DNA of 64,000 bases from Chryseolinea serpens (GCF_900129725.1 NZ_FQWQ01000001.1:2294001-2358000); one strand, 5' to 3'. Counted from the stretch's first letter, positions 27,558-36,337 are shown. A program made the numbers and translations. The notes: generated by a model from the letters alone, not told the origin.

Positions 27558-28646
27558 TTAATAGGAATTTGTACTTGTTACTTCTGCGGATTTTAGTGTG
27601 ACAACAACAGATTGAGTCTCTGAAAATATATCCAGCAGCCTTCGTCTATATGACAATCGATTACCAGGATAGATGGTATCGGTTATGGTAATATTGACAG
27701 TTACAGCAGTCCCATCATGCTTGATATAATTGACTTCAAATACAACGTTTTTATAGGCCGCCAGGCTCGCTTTATTCGTTAGTGTTCCATCAATTACAGA
27801 TTGATTTATTCGGTTTTTTCGCCATGTATAGGCATTGCTTAAGAAAAGTGCCGGTTTACTTTTCTCTCCTAGAAAGGCAGGATTATTCTGTTCTCTCCAT
27901 TCAGCAAAGGATGGGTCATTATTTTGTTTTTTTTGAAGCTTTGATTGAGGTTCAAATACCGCCATCTGGTTCGCCTTCACAAACATGGATTCGTCGCTTT
28001 CGGAATGCTTAGTGGAAAACTTTACTGTACCCTTCGCTACCGTCAGCGTTACTAAAGAATCCCCTTGTTCCTTTACGTTGAATGATGTGCCCAATACTTT
28101 GGTGAGTGTATTGGTAGTTGATATTGTAAAGTCGGAAGTATTTTTTCGGACGGAAAAAAATGCCTCTCCCTGAAGTTCCACTTTTCGGACATCGAATTTT
28201 CTAGGATAGGTGAGGCGGCTGTCTACATTTAGCCAAACTTTGGTGCTGTCTGGAAGATAGATAGTGGCTACCTGGTTTCCTGATTCAATGATAAAATTTT
28301 CACGTGTAGCCCACCGGATTACAAAATAGGAAATCATGAGTAAACTCACACCGGCTGCAATTCGCCAGTATAATTTGTGGGGACGTATCATGTAGACAAC
28401 TTTCTCAAGGAGGCGTTGTTTTTCAACGATACGGCTGTGAAGGTTACGCAACAACTGTGCGCTGTCAATGTCCTTATACGGTAACACAACACTGGTGCTG
28501 AGCCAAATTTTTTGAGCCTCCTCGAATACCTGCTTATTTTCTAGGGACTCATCGATCCATTTTTCAACAATGGCCCTTTCAGCGGTCGAAATGTTTCCAC
28601 TAAGATAGGAAGCTAACAGCGAATACGATTTCTTATCTATTGCCAT
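27558..28646 (-). CDS. FecR-family anti-sigma factor
   Basis: 362 residues. An N-terminal cytoplasmic part with LLASYLSGNISTAERAIVEK and WIDES is typical of Bacteroidota FecR. One membrane segment follows near residues 93-112 (IAAGVSLLMISYFVIRW). The periplasmic FecR domain then has ATIYLPDSTKVWLNVDSRLT and VELQGEAFFSV, VLGTSFNV and VTVAKGTVKFS. The last ~110 residues are not the usual DUF4974 domain; they read like an FxLYD-type beta domain (ASLAAYKNVVFEVNYIKHDG). Family knowledge: FecR holds or activates its ECF sigma factor in response to an outer-membrane signal. The sigma gene lies upstream at 28914, with a small lipoprotein gene between. Confidence 0.9.
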   Translation of the reverse strand: MAIDKKSYSLLASYLSGNISTAERAIVEKWIDESLENKQVFEEAQKIWLSTSVVLPYKDIDSAQLLRNLHSRIVEKQRLLEKVVYMIRPHKLYWRIAAGVSLLMISYFVIRWATRENFIIESGNQVATIYLPDSTKVWLNVDSRLTYPRKFDVRKVELQGEAFFSVRKNTSDFTISTTNTLTKVLGTSFNVKEQGDSLVTLTVAKGTVKFSTKHSESDESMFVKANQMAVFEPQSKLQKKQNNDPSFAEWREQNNPAFLGEKSKPALFLSNAYTWRKNRINQSVIDGTLTNKASLAAYKNVVFEVNYIKHDGTAVTVNITITDTIYPGNRLSYRRRLLDIFSETQSVVVTLKSAEVTSTNSY

Positions 28647-28676
28647 TCACACGAGTTATTAAACAACTATACTCAT

Positions 28677-28826
28677 CTATAATTTAGTTGAGTTTCGCTG
28701 GTCGTGATTCGCCATTTTTACTTCCTTATGCGGGCTAAGCTTCGCATAGGCGGGGCAAGTGTATTGTGAACATGACGATGCTAGAAATGAAATCAAAACC
28801 ACAAGGATGCATAATAGTTTTTTCAT
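28677..28826 (-). CDS. small lipoprotein between ECF sigma and fecR
   Basis: A 49-residue protein with MKKLLCILVVLISFLASSCS, that is, a signal peptide with the lipobox LASSC, followed by QYTCPAYAKLSPHKEV. Family knowledge: short Bacteroidota lipoproteins with a Y-x-CP-x-Y motif are common but of unknown function. It is read in the same direction as the sigma gene (88 bp upstream) and the FecR gene (30 bp downstream), so it belongs to the operon. Part of its coding sequence (GCCCCGCCTATGCGAAGC) resembles a repetitive palindrome core seen at 60089. Confidence 0.6.
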   Translation of the reverse strand: MKKLLCILVVLISFLASSCSQYTCPAYAKLSPHKEVKMANHDQRNSTKL

Positions 28827-28913
28827 AAGCATAAAATGTGAGGTACCACATTGGTATTGTTATAGCAGTATAGCACCACTGGGCAGGACTTACCCCTAAC
28901 TGTCCGTTAGTTT

Positions 28914-29501
28914 TTAGAGAAAAAACTTCGCCAATAATGCAGCAAGGGCAAGGAGGATAAGAATAAATTCAGGTGACAGGAATGGTTTAAGGTCATTTCT
29001 TAGTTTTTCAAGAGCAATACCCATTTGGCTTTCAACCGTTTTAACAGACAGTCCAAGGTTATCCGCTATTTCCTGGTATTTAAGGCCTTCGTGTCGGCTT
29101 AAAACAAAAATAGTCTTACACTGAGGAGGTAGCCGGTCTATTGCCTGGCGTGATCTTAGCTCAAGTTCGGTATAATCAACTGATTCCGTCCCAGATTGGG
29201 AAGTTAGGTTTTTTACTTGCTCAAAGTCATCCAGCCGGTAGTACTTGCGGTGGGACCGTATATGGTTAAGGGATGTATGGGCGGTAGCCTTTGAGAGATA
29301 GTGCTTGATCTGCTCACCAAAATGTACAGAATCCTTGTTTCTCCACAGCTTCACAAATACTTCCTGCACAATATCTTCTGCGGCGTCCCGATCCCTGACA
29401 ATGTTATTGGATAGCCTTATGAGCTCTTTATGGTGCTTCATAAAAAGGGCATCAAATTTTGGCTTAAACTGATCTTCCATAGAGGTTCTGAAAGCGTCCA
29501 A
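28914..29501 (-). CDS. ECF-type RNA polymerase sigma factor
   Basis: 195 residues. Region 2 is visible as NNIVRDRDAAEDIVQEVFVK and region 4 as IDRLPPQCKTIFVLSRHEGL then YQEIADNLGLSVKTVESQMG. A hydrophobic C-terminal end (ILILLALAALLAKFFL) follows region 4, which is frequent in Bacteroidota sigma factors paired with FecR. It is the first gene of the set sigma, small lipoprotein, FecR and hypothetical protein. Confidence 0.93.
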   Translation of the reverse strand: MDAFRTSMEDQFKPKFDALFMKHHKELIRLSNNIVRDRDAAEDIVQEVFVKLWRNKDSVHFGEQIKHYLSKATAHTSLNHIRSHRKYYRLDDFEQVKNLTSQSGTESVDYTELELRSRQAIDRLPPQCKTIFVLSRHEGLKYQEIADNLGLSVKTVESQMGIALEKLRNDLKPFLSPEFILILLALAALLAKFFL

Positions 29502-29641
29502 AAGATAGCATTTATCAGTAAAAGTCGTTTCGCAAGAAATAGTTTAAAAGTTTTTTTGTACGGGATTAGGGGTAGGACCCTTTTGGTGTGCTCTACAGCT
29601 GACTTCTGATTTTCCGACAGATCAGTGAGCGACTCCTTTAC

Positions 29642-29878
29642 ATGAAAAATATTAGCATAAAAACGACTCTTAAATACATATTCGAACAGCTCACAGGAAA
29701 TTTCGCGGGGTTCTTAACCGGTGCTTCCACAATAAGTTTGGTGTCCCATTTTTTTGTGACCTGCAGCTTCAAAACCCTTGGGGGCTTGCCCGCAAAAAAG
29801 ACCGTGGTGAATAAAGAAACTTTCCAGGAATTGGGATGGGTAATTTCCATTATCATTGGTTCACGGCATTCGAAATAG
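29642..29878 (+). CDS. small membrane protein, hypothetical
   Basis: A 78-residue protein with a moderately hydrophobic first half (NFAGFLTGASTISLVSHFFV) and a hydrophobic end (GWVISIIIG). No family recognised. It lies between the divergent sigma factor gene and the receiver gene at 29916. The ATG, clean frame and tight spacing to the receiver (37 bp) favour a real gene. Confidence 0.45.
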   Translation: MKNISIKTTLKYIFEQLTGNFAGFLTGASTISLVSHFFVTCSFKTLGGLPAKKTVVNKETFQELGWVISIIIGSRHSK

Positions 29879-29915
29879 AAGAACACGCTTTACCATTTTT
29901 AACAAGAAGTCTTTA

Positions 29916-30308
29916 ATGAAGAGGAATGTGTTACTGGTTGATGACGACGATGTCTTCAATATGCTGAACAGCAAGATTCTTGAGAAAACCGGCTTCCATG
30001 GAAATATATATTCGGTATCCAACGGTTTAGAGGCGATTCATTTTTTGGAAAATCTCATAAGTGCCAAACAGCCACTACCGGATTTAATACTCCTTGACAT
30101 CAATATGCCTATAATGGATGGTTTTCAATTCGTTGATGAAATTAAGGCTCATCCCTCAATTGATCACCTGTTAATGAAAATCATTATTCTTTCGTCATCT
30201 ATTGACTATCGTGACCGCGAGCGCGCCATAAAATTAGGAATTAATGGTTATGTTGAAAAACCTCTAACCATACCATTAGCAAAGTCACTATTTCAGGACA
30301 ATAAATAG
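29916..30308 (+). CDS. stand-alone receiver-domain response regulator (paralogue C3)
   Basis: 130 residues from the ATG at 29916; a longer frame from 29856 would add a basic extension not seen in the paralogues. Receiver motifs are VLLVDDDDVFNMLN, LILLDINMPIMDGFQF, KIIILSSSID and YVEKPLTI. It resembles the protein at 17571..17969 through most of its length, so it belongs to the same local family but diverged earlier. Confidence 0.92.
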   Translation: MKRNVLLVDDDDVFNMLNSKILEKTGFHGNIYSVSNGLEAIHFLENLISAKQPLPDLILLDINMPIMDGFQFVDEIKAHPSIDHLLMKIIILSSSIDYRDRERAIKLGINGYVEKPLTIPLAKSLFQDNK

Positions 30309-30758
30309 GATGTCATGCCTTAGTGTGTCAGGGATTTGAAGAAATAATCTAGAGTTGCAACCAGATGCCGATTATTGATTACACTTCTTGCATGGCTTTT
30401 AGCGGTAACCTTGGGCTTATGGGCATATCGCTCAAACTATCAAAACGTGTTCCTATTAATCTTCTGCTTTCCAACGCAAATCTTAGGAATGTGCGAGGCA
30501 AGTGGCTGATTTGTGCGTGCCAGAAGACGGTTGTCTTGTATGAAAAAATACATGAAATAACCATCGCAAGGGGTTGGGAATCTGTGGAAATATTTAGTTC
30601 CATTTGGGCTTTTTTACGCACTGCGTCTTGCGAGACCGTATAGTTTTTTACCCAGCTACCTGAAAAAAGATCCTTTTTTAGCCAAATTTTAGAGGTCACC
30701 TATACCGCCACTGCGGGTGCATTTGGCGGTATGTTGTTTGTGGCTCCCCGTTGGATTA
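30309..30758. other. intergenic stretch without a convincing gene
   Basis: Two overlapping frames of about 100 codons run on opposite strands (around 30365-30699), neither with a family resemblance. GGTCACCTATACCGCC and GGCGGTAT make an imperfect hairpin near 30700-30730. The stretch may be a decayed gene. Confidence 0.3.
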
Positions 30759-31676
30759 ATGACCATAATTGACCTTCACTATGAAAAAAAATTCTTCATT
30801 TTGTTGGCGATTGGGCTGATCGCTTTGGGATGCTCTAAGGATTCAGTGCAGCCAGTAAATCCCAACCCAGATCCGTCCAATCCAAACACCCCGGGCGATA
30901 CTACGAAGACGCCCGGAGACACCACGCAACTTCCGGTAACCAACGATAAGGGCACACAAACGCCGATGCCGCTTGGTACTGATGCCGCACCGTTCGGATA
31001 CTGGGTGTACACACCAGAAGCTTATGCAACCGATACGGTGAAATACCCGCTGCTGATCTACTTACATGGCTCCGGTGAAGGCGGTAACAGCCAGTCGTCG
31101 CCATTCGAACTCGATTATGTATTGACGTACGGTCCGCCAAAAATGATTGCCGAAAAACACTGGGCGCCTTCGCATCCCATGGTTGTAATTTCGCCACAGT
31201 GTCACGAAGGATGGTGGGATCGCGAACATGTTCGTGCGTTCATTCGTTTTGCTAGCACAACGTATCGCGTCGATACCACGCGCATTTACCTCACCGGTAT
31301 CAGCATGGGTGGCAACGCTACGCTCGATCAATTGAACTCGTTCGACGACAATCAGATTGCCGCCGCCGTGCCAATTGGTGCAACCGGTGTAATGAACGAA
31401 TTATTTACCCAACGCACAGCCAAAGTTCCGCTGTGGCTATTCCATGGCGAGATAGACGATGTCGCTTCCCCGGAATTTCCGAAGGAACTGGTGTCCGCCA
31501 TTAACGCATTGAACCCGTCGGTTCGCGCGAAGCTGACCTTATACCCTGGTATGGGACATTTCTGCGCAGAAATGACCTATACGGGTACAGGCATGGGCCA
31601 TGAAGATCCCGCTGTCGATCCTTTCTCGATGGACATCTATACCTGGATGTATCAATACGCCAAGGGAAAACATTAG
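30759..31676 (+). CDS. alpha/beta-hydrolase lipoprotein (esterase)
   Basis: About 305 residues from the ATG at 30759. The N-terminus KFFILLAIGLIALGC then SKDS is a lipoprotein signal, followed by a Pro/Thr/Asp-rich linker with GDTTKTPGDTTQ. The hydrolase domain has LLIYLHGSGEGGN (oxyanion region), the nucleophile elbow GISMGGN, an acidic residue in FHGEIDDVAS and the His in PGMGHFCAE. This is the arrangement of secreted phospholipase/carboxylesterase or PHB-depolymerase-like esterases. The usual MKK start lies out of frame at 30781 (an A8 run), so translation must begin upstream or a base was gained in that run. Confidence 0.85.
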   Translation: MTIIDLHYEKKFFILLAIGLIALGCSKDSVQPVNPNPDPSNPNTPGDTTKTPGDTTQLPVTNDKGTQTPMPLGTDAAPFGYWVYTPEAYATDTVKYPLLIYLHGSGEGGNSQSSPFELDYVLTYGPPKMIAEKHWAPSHPMVVISPQCHEGWWDREHVRAFIRFASTTYRVDTTRIYLTGISMGGNATLDQLNSFDDNQIAAAVPIGATGVMNELFTQRTAKVPLWLFHGEIDDVASPEFPKELVSAINALNPSVRAKLTLYPGMGHFCAEMTYTGTGMGHEDPAVDPFSMDIYTWMYQYAKGKH

Positions 31677-31729
31677 CGTGATGAAAAAACCAAAGGCATT
31701 GTAAACCTTAATGAGAGAATTATTGAATG

Positions 31730-31772
31730 GAACCCTAAGTGACGTCACGGCGTGGCCTCCTTGGGTTTCTCA
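31730..31772. terminator. imperfect hairpin after the esterase gene
   Basis: GAACCCTAAG ... CTTGGGTTTC with a GC-rich middle about 55 bp after the esterase stop codon. It has one mismatch and no long T run, so it is a weak terminator candidate. Confidence 0.35.
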
Positions 31773-31921
31773 TTTACCGACTGGTCGCATTTAACGGCCC
31801 AACAACCGGCTGCCGATCATTTTGTCAAGTCGTGATCTTCATCTTTGCTTTGATGGGTCGTAGTTGGCGGATAAAGTTAGCGACTTTGGTTTGATCATTA
31901 GGGACTTTCGCATTGGAAGTA

Positions 31922-32012
31922 AGGTGGAGAATCGGTGCACCAATTCCTGGTCGGCCCCGGAACCAATTAGTGCTTAAAATCTTAGAAAAGAAGAACAACT
32001 CCTTCTCGCTCT
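31922..32012 (+). repeat. 92-bp GGTGGAGAATCGGTGCACC repeat, copy 2
   Basis: AAGGTGGAGAATCGGTGCAC at the start and AACAACTCCTTCTCGC at the end. The middle differs from the other copies. An IS21-like element follows about 95 bp later (32107). Confidence 0.6.
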
Positions 32013-32106
32013 GTCTCATTTTCCGTTCTTCTACTAGTTATAAATAAGCAATTTTTTTTTGTCTGAAATACCTGCTTCATGCATTAGCCATAAACTATCC
32101 CCTGCC

Positions 32107-32312
32107 TGGAAATTTCCATCCCCCTTGACCACCTTATTTCCCGGCGGGATGATCATCAAAAGTTATTTCATGGTGATTATTCAACATTAAAATTACTCCA
32201 CAATTTCAACTTGGGAGATGGTCAATTTGTCGCGAAACCAGTTGACCCGCATCGCGAAGAAAGGTGATCACGGACTAACGGAACGAAGTGGTCAACCATC
32301 ACAGAGTTTCCA
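32107..32312. mobile_element. IS21-like non-autonomous element, 206 bp (inverted copy of the 17970 type)
   Basis: From TGGAAATTTCCATCCCCCTT to CATCACAGAGTTTCCA. Read in reverse it matches the element at 17970..18176 over its length (ATTATTCAACATTAAAATTA, TCAATTTGTCGCGAAACCAG). The two copies form a large inverted pair 14 kb apart. Confidence 0.7.
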
Positions 32313-32798
32313 ATCTACTGGCCGTTTTGTCGCTATTCGTTTCAGTCTCCTGATCTTGCTGTGCCTCGCGCCCGGCTACGCATAAAGATCCGAAAGTGTT
32401 GACCAGCTTCACTTCGTTTTTTAGGTCATCCTCACGACAACGTTGAACAGTGTCTGGGGTAGTGATCTAAAGGTGGGGCAAAATGATCTGTCACAAATCG
32501 GGGTAGTTCCCAATCTGAAAAAATGAGGAAAAGGTGATGAAGAGCCCTTAAATCAGGTCAAATGGAATCTTCAATTTTTAGGTGCTAGCCTCACTCGGCT
32601 ATGATTTATAGGTCTAAGAAAATCTCCTAGGAATAACTCAGCCGGTGCTTCGGAAAAGCGAGAAATTTTGGCGAACTTATAACCGTGACAACTGGGGTTG
32701 CTGCTTGCCAAAATTTCTGCACGGACTTACGCAGGAAGAAATTGGTCTCCCATCTACAAGACATCGCACCGTTTTACTGGGACGTTTCACAATAACAA
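32313..32798. other. intergenic stretch, nothing recognised
   Basis: A short frame (32645-32845) overlaps the start of the cupin gene and shows no family resemblance. The segment near 32390-32470 (GAAGTG, TGACCAGCTTCACTTCG) may be a decayed IS21-like end. Nothing else is recognised. Confidence 0.3.
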
Positions 32799-33197
32799 AT
32801 GGACTTCGCGCTCGACTTATTTTCAAGTATAAAATCAGAAATTGAAAAATCGACGGTATTCAATATCGCTGAAACTGTTGAATACATTCCTAATTCAGTG
32901 CAGATCAAGACGATTATTCGAAAGGCAACCGGATTTATAAGCGCGATTTCCTATTCGGGAGAAGCTATCACAAAATTAACTCCCCCGTTTGATATCTTTA
33001 TCCAGATAATTGATGGTAAGGCACAAATAGTCATTAATGGAATATCTCATTTACCTACAGCGGGAGAGTTTATTGTTATACCGGCGCATCATAAAATCAC
33101 AATAGGAGCGATAGATCGATTTAAGATGACAGCAACTGTTATCAAAAGTGGATGCGAAGATTTTCGAAATCCATTTGACGAGAATGTAGCCGAGTAG
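32799..33197 (+). CDS. small cupin-domain protein
   Basis: 132 residues. The family signature is present: TVEYIPNSVQIKTIIRKATG, then PPFDIFIQIIDGKAQIVING and AGEFIVIPAHHKITIGA. Single-domain cupins of this type hold a metal in a small beta barrel. Here the first metal motif is weak: the usual H-x-H region reads TKLTPPFD. The later His pair (PAHH) is present. The substrate is unknown. It stands alone. Confidence 0.85.
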   Translation: MDFALDLFSSIKSEIEKSTVFNIAETVEYIPNSVQIKTIIRKATGFISAISYSGEAITKLTPPFDIFIQIIDGKAQIVINGISHLPTAGEFIVIPAHHKITIGAIDRFKMTATVIKSGCEDFRNPFDENVAE

Positions 33198-33453
33198 TTT
33201 TTCGAGTGCGATCGCATGAATAGCGAGATTAGCCGTACTACAAGATATCCGGTTGTCAAAAAACTCGGAAATTCAAACGGACCCAATTACGGAACGCATA
33301 TAGCCTTAACTGTTCAATCATTATGAAAGTGATCGACTCTTTAGATTCAAGTTTTCATTAGATACTCCGAATGGACTCCACCACCTTTTATTTTCTGGGG
33401 GTGGTTATTTTTTTACTCAAAACCTTATCAAAGTTTGTACTGTTCGTATAGAA

Positions 33454-33492
33454 AAAACAGCCAATTCAAGCAGGATAGGCTGTTTTGTTTTT
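33454..33492. terminator. rho-independent, probably bidirectional terminator
   Basis: AAAACAGCC, a 15-base loop, then GGCTGTTTT followed by GTTTTTC; A-runs precede the stem, so it would work in both directions. It is 41 bp upstream of the small gene at 33533. Confidence 0.65.
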
Positions 33493-33532
33493 CACTTTGG
33501 AATGTTCATACCTTTGTAAAAACGAACCGATC

Positions 33533-33778
33533 ATGGTGAACACATTCAAGTATCGCTTTTTTGAAATGGACCTTCGTGGGGGGACGAAGGCATATTTTGA
33601 AATGATCGCCAAAAGCAAAGAACCCGTACCGACCGAAACAAACAGACGGCGCAACCGCATCATTTACGAGTTTGACGAAACTGATAGAGGTAGGGTAGAC
33701 CTAGAGATAAAGCAAATGGGTCTTGTCCTTGAAGAGGTTTTTCACCCCTACCATATAGTTTCTTTCCGTTCCTTGTAA
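33533..33778 (+). CDS. small hypothetical protein
   Basis: 81 residues from the ATG at 33533 (a longer frame from 33485 crosses the terminator hairpin and is unlikely). Soluble, charged, with FKYRFFEMDLRGGTKAYFEM at the N-terminus and NRRRNRIIYEFDE in the middle. No family recognised. The terminator just upstream supports an independent transcription unit. Confidence 0.5.
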   Translation: MVNTFKYRFFEMDLRGGTKAYFEMIAKSKEPVPTETNRRRNRIIYEFDETDRGRVDLEIKQMGLVLEEVFHPYHIVSFRSL

Positions 33779-34037
33779 GTCTGTTTGGGAACGGGTGCAG
33801 GTGTTGGTTATCTGCAACATGTTGTTTATAACATCAATGCCATGCGCTACATGACTTGTAACCGAAAATTATTTCATTTGGCTATACGTAGCAACTAATG
33901 CTTTACGTCCACAAAACGAATATGGAACTGCTAGTTGAATGAACGCTTCACCTATCGGGAACTACATTTCCAAAATCGAAGACAAAGATTTGTCCTTAAA
34001 GTTGTCGCGATAGTAACTGCTTCTTGAGATTACGAAT

Positions 34038-34060
34038 GGGGTGCGAAATCGGTGCGCTAA
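34038..34060 (+). repeat. 92-bp repeat, degenerate partial copy 3
   Basis: GGGTGCGAAATCGGTGCGCT resembles the first 20 bases of the GGTGGAGAATCGGTGCACC repeat with several changes. The conserved tail was not found downstream. Confidence 0.35.
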
Positions 34061-34136
34061 TTCCCCGACCGGGCAAAGCAAAAGGCAATACAGAAGGCTC
34101 ACGAACTATTAATGCATATCTCGACTATTTAAAGTG

Positions 34137-34154
34137 TGGATTTTTCTCCACATT
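34137..34154. promoter_or_regulatory. TGTGGA/TCCACA hairpin, duplicated copy
   Basis: TGTGGATTTTTCTCCACA, matching the hairpin at 16751 and in the same position relative to the duplicated receiver gene. Confidence 0.35.
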
Positions 34155-34290
34155 CCGATTATTAAGTATGCACTAGTGCGTACAAGTAAGCCGATCCCCA
34201 CCTCTTAAATGATGCAACCCTGACCTTAAACGTTCTATTCCAAAAGTCGGTCCTGTTTATGACCTTCGGATCGAGTCAACCTGAAATTGT

Positions 34291-34727
34291 ATGCAAACTC
34301 AAACTGGCAATATAATATTGGCAATTGACGATGATCCAGATCATCCGGAATTGCTGATCACAGCACAAAAAGAGCGATAGCCTAGATATAACATGCTTGA
34401 TGGCCAACAACGCCAGAGATGGATTGAAATTATTGTGGTCATTGGATCAATTGCCCAGAGTAATATTTCTTGATTGTAATATGCTTGGTATAGGTGGCAA
34501 GGAATGTCTTGTTGAAATACGTGCAATAGTAGATCAAGAGACGTACCCGTTATAATGTACTCAACTTTCGCAACCGAATCTGATATGGAATTCTTCCGAA
34601 AGTGGATGCACAATTTATGAAGAAGCACACGGATTTTGTTTCGATGAAATCTGATATCATGTTAATTACCGAGGCTTATCTGATTAACATCCGTAACTAT
34701 GAGACGAGGCGGAAAAGGGTAAGTTAA
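34291..34727 (+). pseudogene. decayed copy of receiver gene B1
   Basis: The ATG at 34291 opens NIILAIDDDPDHPELL, which matches the intact protein at 16906, then a stop at 34378 breaks the frame. Further on, matching segments appear in shifted frames (IFLDCNMLGIGG, the FFRKWM region and the EAYLINIRNY end), and the DNA match continues to 34727. At least three frame changes are needed to restore the protein. The DD pocket reads DDPDHPE instead of DDPDDLE. Confidence 0.75.
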
Positions 34728-34954
34728 AAATTCATCAGGGATACGAAAAAAGGGGGATGCCGTTGTCAAAACGGGCATTTTTTGCCAATTTCCTTACAAA
34801 GGAAATTCTACTAAACGACAGAATGCGAACATGGATCATTCATAGATGTATGTTTGAACCAAGAAGGTTTAACGACTAACGTGAGCTTTTTCTCGAAAAA
34901 ATAAAGGGACTTCGACCTTTCGATTTCACCACTAAGAACAAAACACTAAGCCGA

Positions 34955-35354
34955 ATGAAAAGTATACTATTGGTAGACGATGACAGTATCAGCAATTTTC
35001 TAAATACAAAGACGCTTGAGCGCATGGGATTTGTTAATGACATTCACACCGCGCTGAATGGCAAACAAGCCATCGACCTTTTCAATGAATACTATATTTG
35101 GTGCTAGGCCGTTGCCCGATATCATCCTGTTGGATTTGAATATGCCCATTATGGACGGGTTTGGTTTTCTGGACGCCTTCAGAAGCCTCAACATACCTGG
35201 TAAAGACCTTGTGAAAATTATAATTGTATCCTCTTCCGTGAACCCTAGGGACATGGACAGAGCAAAGCGTTCTGGTTCGAGTCACTACCTCTCAAAACCT
35301 GTGACTGAGCAAAGCTTACGACGGGCTCTGGAGATGTGTGAAGAACCGGCTTAG
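34955..35354 (+). pseudogene. copy of receiver gene C1 with one extra T
   Basis: From ATG 34955 the frame matches the protein at 17571 up to FNEYYI, then leaves it. The original frame resumes at once as GARPLPDIILLDLNMPIMDG and runs to the end. The copy is 400 bp against 399 bp in the intact gene; the extra base is a T in the TTT at 35097-35099 where the intact gene has TT. Apart from that base, all receiver motifs are preserved, so the event is recent, or a sequencing error should be excluded. Confidence 0.8.
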
Positions 35355-35570
35355 AACTTCACTTTCTGAAACCCTTTATTCAAATCTTGCCGGCAATGAA
35401 TAAAGATAGGGGACCGCACAGAAAATTTAATCAAGAATTAATTTTGTAACTTATCATACTTGTCAAGCCGTTTATCCAAGAGGTATGACGAGGTAATCGA
35501 GAAAAAGGGGTGAGTAATTCGGACGGAAAGAAAGCCCTTTTTAAAAACGTCTCCCTAATCCAACTGCCTC

Positions 35571-35681
35571 ATGAAATTTGTCAAAAGCTTCGTTCTGGTC
35601 ACTGGTCTTGCTTTTTTCGGTTGCCTGATATTTGGTATCGCTTTGTTATTTTATTCTTTGAAAACACAAATTAAACATTAG
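35571..35681 (+). CDS. possible 36-residue membrane peptide
   Basis: MKFVKSFVLVTGLAFFGCLI then FGIALLFYSLKTQIKH before a TAG. One hydrophobic segment flanked by Lys. It is preceded by a 5' stretch without other genes. Very short, so only suggestive. Confidence 0.3.
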   Translation: MKFVKSFVLVTGLAFFGCLIFGIALLFYSLKTQIKH

Positions 35682-35782
35682 GAAATTTCACGAACGTAAG
35701 TAACCGACGTTCGGATAGACGGGGGGGCGAATAGTTCAGGCGGAACGAACGCCCCTTTTTGGCTTTTACTACATTTTGGAGC

Positions 35783-35825
35783 TAGTACAATTGTACTATA
35801 TTTCGTAGTAGAATTATACTACGAA
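35783..35825. promoter_or_regulatory. two adjacent palindromes, BlaI/CopY-type operator candidate
   Basis: TAGTACAATTGTACTA is a perfect 16-bp palindrome (35783-35798) and contains TACAATTGTA, fitting the TACA-NN-TGTA operator core of BlaI/MecI/CopY repressors. Four bases on, TTCGTAGTA-N6-TACTACGAA (35802-35825) is a second inverted repeat. An ATG follows at 35830 but leads only to a 38-codon frame. No BlaI- or BlaR-like gene is nearby, so this may be an orphan operator or a relic. Confidence 0.45.
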
Positions 35826-35986
35826 GATATGGCCAGCCACCTTATACCGGAGGTCAGTGCCCTCCCTCTAGTTCTTAAAAAATACATGGAACGTAGTGCC
35901 CGCATCCAGCTCGCTTTCAACTTCCACCTCGTCTCAATGGACTAATAGCTCTCGTCAGCTTCACGTCATATACCCCAGCCTTGCAA

Positions 35987-36337
35987 TTAGTTTTCAGCCA
36001 ACACGACGTCGATCAGTTTTTCGAGCGCTGGTTTGGAAAATCCGAGCCTCTCGCTGACTGTATTGATCAGCTCCCGTTCGGCGGGAGAGAAATCTCCGTC
36101 TACTAGCGCGAGCCGGATCATGTCGTCGAGCTGTTTCTCTTTTTCTGAATTGTCCTGTGGAATGAGGTATTGGTATTCGTTCGCCCGGTCGAGCATGAGG
36201 TTAACACGATCCAGGGGAATACCGTTCTCATAGGCGATCTTTGATAGAGCAACACGCTCCAACTCTTCTATCTTACCGTCTGCCGCACTGAGTGAAATGA
36301 GATTCCGGAAATGAGCTAACTTAATGGGATCTAACAT
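35987..36337 (-). CDS. TerB-like (tellurite-resistance/DjlA-type) helical protein
   Basis: 116 residues covering one TerB-like helical domain: LISLSAADGKIEELERVALS near the N-terminus and LALVDGDFSPAERELINTV near residue 75, each with the D-G-x acidic turn that may bind a metal, and a final KLIDVVLAEN. Family knowledge: such proteins are widespread, cytosolic and of uncertain function. It stands alone. Confidence 0.85.
   Translation of the reverse strand: MLDPIKLAHFRNLISLSAADGKIEELERVALSKIAYENGIPLDRVNLMLDRANEYQYLIPQDNSEKEKQLDDMIRLALVDGDFSPAERELINTVSERLGFSKPALEKLIDVVLAEN

Noticed and set aside
30365-30699. Overlapping frames of about 100 codons on both strands
   Set aside because: Neither has protein-family features; both are likely chance frames in intergenic DNA.
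32645-32845. 66-codon frame before the cupin gene
   Set aside because: Overlaps the cupin start out of frame and shows no known features.
34341-34628. 95-codon minus-strand frame
   Set aside because: Antisense to the decayed receiver copy; the DNA match to 16906..17334 explains the sequence.
35270-35295. GGTTCGAGTCACTACC as a possible tRNA T-loop
   Set aside because: It lies inside the receiver coding copy and no cloverleaf can be built around it.
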